A stretch of DNA of 64,000 nucleotides from Pachypanchax playfairii (Eukaryota > Chordata > Actinopteri > Cyprinodontiformes > Aplocheilidae). Each line of letters begins with the position of its first letter. Position 1 is the stretch's first letter. The notes under the pieces are model-generated. The model did no database searches and had not been told where the DNA came from. It saw only the letters and a program-made list of their open reading frames with translations. The DNA lies in the NCBI GenBank assembly GCA_006937955.1, contig SSNP01000020.1, forward strand, positions 602,072-666,071, read 5' to 3'. This document shows, piece after piece, positions 58,791-64,000 of the stretch. A program made the position numbers and the translations under genes.

Positions 58791-61751
58791 TTAAACCCCA
58801 GATTCTTCTTCTGATCCTGGGGATAAAAGAATAGTTCAAGTCAGATTAAAACACTGTAGTGATATACAAAGAAACCCAAATCCATTTCAGGAGTTACTTC
58901 CATGGTTTGAGTTTCTTTATTTTGTCTTTATTACATTTGTTTCCTTTCAGTAATAAAAACTTATCTGCAGTAGTTTGAGTTAAAAGGTAGAAACAGAGGA
59001 GATACTCACCCTGGTGTAATGATTGGCAGTATAAACAAATGTCTGTGGTTCGGTCAGCGGCAGGCCCCTGATGATGGAAGCTGCAGGGGGGCCTGTCCAT
59101 AGCAGCCCCAGGCCCCATGAGTTGAGGCTCTGAGTGGGCCTGCAGCACCTGTTTCTGCCACACTACATGAGCCCCGGCACAACAAGGCCACTCCTCCATC
59201 CCTGCTGAGTCCAGAATGAGAGGCACAGGAACGAGGGCCGGGCGCAAATCAGCAGGAGAGCAGCAGAATCCTGGACCCTGACCGTAGTGGATGTGGATGC
59301 TGTGGTCATCCTGCAGATCTAGGCTCTGGTGGAAGTGAACGGAGGGGCCGTCGAGCAGACAGCCTGCCACTCGTCCCAGGGAAGTGGGAGGGTGTCCATG
59401 TCCCTGGTGGCAGCAGTGGGACTGGAGCTGTACGGGGATTGAGGACACAAGGACAGGTGCTGTGAGATCTTGACACTCTGATCCAGGACTGGGCCTGTCA
59501 GTGGGATCTGGTTTTGGACAGTGGCAGGGGCTGTGCTTTGGGGGGCATGCAGAGGGGTCTTTGTCCAGGACAGGAGCAGAGGGTGCTGCTGCTGCAGCTG
59601 CACCCCCCTGCTCCTCGTCTGAGCCTCTGTTCAAGCCCTGGCTGTGCTCCCCCTCCTCATAGTGGTGGTGTCTGTGGCGATGGTAGTGGATGTGATTGAA
59701 AACAGTCTGTGGCTGTTCTTCAAGGCATCCTTCTTTGTTTACCCCAGAATCTAAAGACCTGGGCCGTGTCTGGGCCCCAGCCTCTAGGCTGTTCTTGCGG
59801 GGGGTACGCCCAGGACCCACCCCATAATACCCAAATGGATCATAGTCACTGCTCAGAGAGCTACGGAAGGTGGACCAGCTGCCATAAACACCCTGCAGAG
59901 ACACATCAGTACAGTTCAGAACTGAGTCACTTGAGGAGCCATGACAGGGCCCAGAACTGGAGTCGCTTGCTGGGCCATCAGCCAAGTACCCGCTGCGTTC
60001 TGTGTGGTAACTGCCACCAGAGCAGCTCCCTTCGTCCTGCCTGCTGTGAGCTGCTACTCCTCGGTTCTGTGGTGTGATGGATAAATTATGTTGCGGTTTT
60101 GAGCTGGACGCATTTCTCTGAGCGGGACATGCAGAACGGTAGTTGAGGCAGGATCGACGGGAGGTGTAGTGGTGAGCGGAAGTTCTGCAGTTCCCTCCAA
60201 TCCTGTGAGGCCTTCCTGGAACCTCCACAGGAAGGTGGTACCCACAGCCTGCACCCAGCTGCCTACTGCTAAGGAAGTGTAGGGTCTGACTGTCCATGGG
60301 AGAAGAGCCACTGTAGTGGTCCAGGTTGGGATAAGGTCCAGAGGGCCCACGGGGATAGTGGGGCCTCATAGAGAAGGGAATAGCATGCTGGGGAAAGGGG
60401 TGACTGTGAGGGCTGTTGTAAGGCTGGTGGTGCAGGAAGCTCTGGCTTTGCTCTGAATTCTGCTGAGGTCTGTTCCTCTGAGGCTGCCGCTCTGTCCCTG
60501 TGATCACAGAGAAAATCAGAAAAAAGCCTTTTTAATTGAGTATTATCAGATGTTTGTTTTAAAAAAATCTTCCATGTCATTAAGAAATTCCTGAGATCCA
60601 CATGTTTTTGTTATGCAAGTTCCCAATAACTTCACAAGAGCTGTAGAATATCCTTACCCATGATGTTGTGCATGCAGAGGGGACATGTGCGGTGCTGCAG
60701 GAGCCAGGGGTCCACACATTCTCGATGGAACTCATGAGCACAAGAGATAATCCTCAGATTCTGACAGCACGGAGACAAAGATAGATTTGTCGATAAACGA
60801 CCAGTTAGAACCAGGAAAACTTTCAAATCCAGCATGTTCTAGGCTTCCTGCCTACCTGCCCATCCTGGAACTCCTCCAGACAGATGGCACAGACGGGGCT
60901 TGAGTTGGAGCTGCTGGCTGAGCCCCAGGCCCCGTTGTAACGCTGAGAGCAGCTCTGGGAGCGATAAGTTCTGGTCTCCAGTCGACTGATGGCCCGCATG
61001 GTCTGCTGATGGACAGAGTCCTGCACACACGGAGTGCTGAGAGTCAGTAAAACACTTTGAAAGGTATCTGCATGTGTCCTGAATCAGAGTTATAACTGCT
61101 GCTGCCAAACAGCCACTGCTGTCACTCACCCAGGTTCTGTTAGACTTGCACTTGTAGCGGAAAGCAAAGATTAGAACGATGGTGAGAATAACCAGGACGA
61201 TGGTGAGAAGGATGCTCACATCATAAAGTGGCTGTAAAACAGTAAAAGACTTGTCATCGGCCCATCAGTAATTACTGAATTGAATCTTTTGTTTTATTAT
61301 TTCACTGCAAAAGTAAAGATTAAACTATCTGCATTCCAGTGACTCAGTTTTCTCTCTTACCTTCAAACAAGCAAAAGAAAATGAGAGTTACGTTTGAGAG
61401 TTTAAACAGTTCTCACCCACTTCGGCTCCATCTTGATATCAATAACAACATTGGCCTCCTCGTTGTTGTTGACCAAACCCATCAGCTTCTCAGCATTCTC
61501 ACCCTTCACCAGAACAACTGGATGTGCAAGCGAGTCCGTTTCTAGAAACTGAGTGTGTGTTGGAAAACGTGTGGAAAAGTTGAATAAATAAGCAGAAAAC
61601 AGCACCATGAATGTCTGAATGATTATTTGTTTCACATATCAGTGAAGAAAACGTGTAGCTGTTGGGTCACACTCACCTCAACTGCAGCACTGGCATCATC
61701 GCTGACATCAAAGATAACAGCCTGAGCTCCCTTCTCCAGCGCCATGCGAGC
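58791..61751 (-). CDS. rnf43: E3 ubiquitin ligase RNF43, C-terminal ~696 residues (5' exons outside window)
   Basis: Known role: single-pass membrane RING ligase that ubiquitinates Frizzled receptors, damps Wnt signalling and is cleared by R-spondin/LGR. Exons in transcript order: 61677-61751, 61417-61548, 61130-61231, 60856-61020, 60658-60760, 59010-60497, 58791-58816. The sum is 2,091 nt and all frames join. Visible: end of the protease-associated ectodomain (ARMALEKGAQAVIFDVSDD to EPKW), transmembrane helix SILLTIVLVILTIVLIFAF, RING-H2 (CAIC, CAHEFHRECVDPW, CPLC), then a long tail with the conserved TERSGYLADGPASDSSSG block and a His-rich HIHYHRHRHHHY run. RNF43 rather than ZNRF3: the RING reads ISCAHEFHRECVDPW and the His-rich run is RNF43-like; the mtmr4 neighbour agrees. 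The signal peptide and first ~110 residues lie beyond 64,000. The last exon has only 26 nt (GSEEESGV, stop). Confidence 0.94.
59010..60497 (-). CDS. rnf43: rnf43 large cytoplasmic-tail exon
   Basis: This single 1,488-nt exon encodes most of the tail. It is rich in Ser, Pro, His and Gln. Conserved landmarks are the TERSGYLADGPASDSSSG block, NCTDVSLQGVYGSWSTF, SSLSSDYDPFGYYG, RPRSLDSGV and the His-rich run. These Ser-rich blocks are where Dishevelled/Axin contacts and CK1 phosphorylation have been mapped in mammals (recalled). It ends CQSLHQ-G, which joins SEEESGV in the last exon. Confidence 0.9.
60658..61020 (-). CDS. rnf43: rnf43 RING-H2 exons
   Basis: Exons 60856-61020 and 60658-60760 split the RING between GQ and NLRIISC. 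Zinc ligands read C-x2-C (CAIC), C-x1-H-x2-H-x2-C (CAHEFHREC) and C-x2-C (CPLC), a complete C3H2C3 set with the E2-contacting Trp in VDPWLLQH. The juxtamembrane segment before it is Gln/Arg/Ser-rich (QTMRAISRLETRTYRSQSC), as in RNF43. Confidence 0.92.
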
Positions 61752-64000
61752 CTGAAGGAAAGACAAACAACAGTACGTCAAATCTCAGATCATTATTCTC
61801 TCTTTTTAACAAGAACTATTCAAATAATATTATAAAAGTGCAACATTATTTAGCTCACGTCAGACAACAGACACTATCACATGGCTTGTACTTTCACCTG
61901 TCTCTTTCCTGAATTACCACCAGGTGGAGTCATTTCATGCCGTGGCCTCAGGCCCTACAGGGTCCAGCACTGCTGGAGCCAAGCCCTCATTCCGTCTATA
62001 CAAGCTGCTTTCTTAGCTGAACTCTTTCTTCCATTTTTTTAAGAGACCAAAACAAAGAGCAGAATTTGATGACATACAGTTTAATCGGTTCTTTATCAGA
62101 ACGAACATGCAAATGAACAGTTTTGTATTCAAATTAGACTCTAAACACCTGCTGTGGGTCTCCTTCCACAGTTCCCTCCTGATTTACAGTGTGCAATTTC
62201 TTGATGAAACTCCCTCTGAGACCAGAAACAGTCCAGCAGAATCAATTAGACTGTGTTTCACAATCAAACAGAGAAAATCTGAACTCAACAGAAAAACTTG
62301 ATCTAAAAAAAAAACAACAAAAACCAGTGTAATCACTACAACTTTAAACCCCCACAGCTAACAGTCACCACTCTAAGTTACAGGTCACTTAGACAAGTTT
62401 CATAGCTGCATCTTAAAGTTGTTAAAGTTATTTTCTACTGCTTTAATATAAAACCATAAAACCACCGACGGATGTAGAGGGGTACCAACAGAGTGGATCA
62501 AGATGAAATAAAGATTTATTATTGAAGTCTGACAGCGATGAAATGGAACATTCCTCAAAACACGATGGAGACCGACAGATTCAAACCATCCGTAATGTTC
62601 TCAGTGCCAAGGCAGGCTGAATGACGCCTCTCTGAGGACGCTATTTTATGAGGCAATGTATATTGTTAATGGCCGACCACTAAGTGTCGATGGCATTAAT
62701 GATCCTAAGTCACCCGAACCACTCACTCCAAATCACCTATATTACTGAAGTCAAAGGTTGCACCAGGAAGGTTTGTAAGAGAGGAAATGTACGCAAGGAA
62801 AAGGTGGTGCAGAGTGCAGTATGTCACTGAACAGTTTTGGAGTAGGTGAAAAATATAATACCTACTGAACATATCCACTAGACAAAAATGGAGGTGATTA
62901 ACCCAGATGTGTGTAGTTTTACAGAATCATGTCACAGCATCAGGAGCAGATCTGACCTTCTGGCATCAAGCTGCTGTCAGTAGATAATATTCTCTTCCTT
63001 GTAAATGACGTTTTTTTGAACACGCTTCAAAAACAACTCAGAAAAACCTTTGGCAAAGGCAGTGAGAAAACAAAAAGCAGTTGCTTCATTAACATTTCAT
63101 CACATGCTCTTAAACATCTGACATCTGCCAACACTTAATGAGGGAAGACGCCAGTTTAAACAACTAATAATTGGACCAAAGCCAAGATTAGACAGTTCAA
63201 ATGTATTAAGACAGTTTTCAAACAGCGTCCTGCGGCAGCGTGTTGCATTCAAGGTGCTGCTGAAGCGCCTCGTGTCAAAGGGCAGCTAAGTGGCTTGTCA
63301 ACCTTATACACTGACCTTTCCCCTGTTTCATCAGAACAGTATCTGCAGCACATGCATGAGCCTGAATGGTGTGCGGTCACGTAAGAGAGCAAGAAAAAAA
63401 AAAAAAACTAAAGAAAAAAACTGAATGTTTGACATGTGGAAGTTTGATTTCCACAGAGTTCAAAAGTTCCCTGAGCTCATTCTGAAAGGACGAGGTCCAA
63501 CACACACAGATCAGGGCTGCAGCACCCCGGCCCGGGAATATATCACTTCCTACATGACCACTGTGGTCTTTTTATATCTCTGTATTACCGGTGGTGGTTC
63601 CAGATTGCGGTAGCCAAACCACGTGGCTGCAGAGAGCCACAAATCTGGAAACCAGCTGAGATATCTCATTACATAATTAATAGAAGATCTATTTAAACTT
63701 TACTGGTGCAAAGAAAATGCAATTCTTATGATGACAGGATGGTGAAGACGACTATCAACACCAGCGTTTCAACATCTCCAGCTTTGTTTCTGTTGGAAAC
63801 CAAACAACTGGGGCTGCAGTGAGTAAATACTCATCCTGGTGAGGAGCAATCTGACACGTGATTACACACAATTTGGCATTTGAGCAGAAACAACTGCTGA
63901 GCCGGAAATGACTGTGGTTTACAAGGCAAAACAGCAAAGACGTCATGACAGAAAACTAACAAACACACAAACCACAACAAGGCTGCTTCTTATTTTAACA
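61752..64000 (-). other. rnf43 intron, continuing out of window
   Basis: No exon encoding the N-terminal half of the RNF43 ectodomain or a signal peptide was found here, so the stretch reads as intron. It holds a BEL/Pao integrase relic near 62.55-62.75 kb and poly-A runs. Nothing else is recognised. Confidence 0.7.
62540..62760 (+). pseudogene. BEL/Pao LTR-retrotransposon integrase relic
   Basis: Plus-strand translation shows the end of a BEL/Pao-type integrase in shifted frames. WERQIQTIRNVLSA is followed after a stop/frameshift by LFYEAMYIVNGRPLSVDG and then DPKSPEPLTPNH, matching the conserved NGRP and LTPNH landmarks of that family. No LTRs were seen. It is a short dead fragment in the rnf43 intron. 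Confidence 0.65.

Noticed and set aside
58791..61751. Gene as znrf3
   Set aside because: RING wording and the His-rich tail run fit RNF43, and mtmr4 is the expected neighbour of rnf43.

Overview
The window reads as nuclear DNA of a ray-finned fish, probably a percomorph teleost. It has intron-split vertebrate genes with GT-AG borders, AT-rich introns and fish-type DNA transposons, namely near-identical Tc1/mariner copies, hAT-like and TTAA-ended miniature elements, and L1, jockey-like and BEL/Pao relics. There are no operons, CRISPR arrays, rRNAs or tRNAs that I can see.

Three protein-coding genes account for the coding content. (1) mtmr4 on the minus strand (coding exons 7,808-37,140) encodes a FYVE-domain phosphoinositide 3-phosphatase of about 1,196 residues. 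It has a PH-GRAM domain, a CX5R phosphatase domain, a coiled coil and a C-terminal FYVE finger. (2) hpd on the plus strand (44,534-51,787) encodes a complete 395-residue 4-hydroxyphenylpyruvate dioxygenase in 14 coding exons with all three iron ligands. (3) rnf43 on the minus strand (58,791-61,751, continuing past 64,000) encodes the Frizzled-directed RING-H2 E3 ligase; its first ~110 residues lie outside the window. mtmr4 and hpd are head to head, and hpd and rnf43 are tail to tail. The three genes share no pathway (endosomal lipid signalling, tyrosine catabolism, Wnt receptor turnover). I recall MTMR4 and RNF43 as neighbours in mammals, so hpd looks like the odd one in the block.

Layout: 1-3.5 kb has no recognisable gene. 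3.5-4.3 kb is a 48-bp minisatellite in which every full unit carries a CTCF-type core motif. 4.5-6.15 kb is an apparently intact Tc1 element. 6.15-7.8 kb is the mtmr4 3' flank/UTR, followed by mtmr4 to 37 kb with introns full of miniature elements. 31.6-43.2 kb holds candidate mtmr4 5' exons and promoters, including a five-CCAAT-box cluster at 42.96-43.11 kb. 44-52 kb is hpd. 52.8-54.4 kb is a second Tc1 copy, inverted and frameshifted. 54.6-57.3 kb holds a Tc1 relic, a 41-bp minisatellite and a short hAT-type element. 58.8-64 kb is rnf43.

The most interesting signals are the CTCF-motif array plus a lone matching motif between the divergent promoters; a candidate 30-nt in-frame microexon and an alternative first coding exon in mtmr4; ATG-only first coding exons in both divergent genes; a GC-AG intron in hpd; and a young Tc1 family with one intact and one broken copy. 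I found no clearly new multi-gene system. Exon calls come from reading splice sites and frames by eye plus recalled family sequences; no alignment was run.
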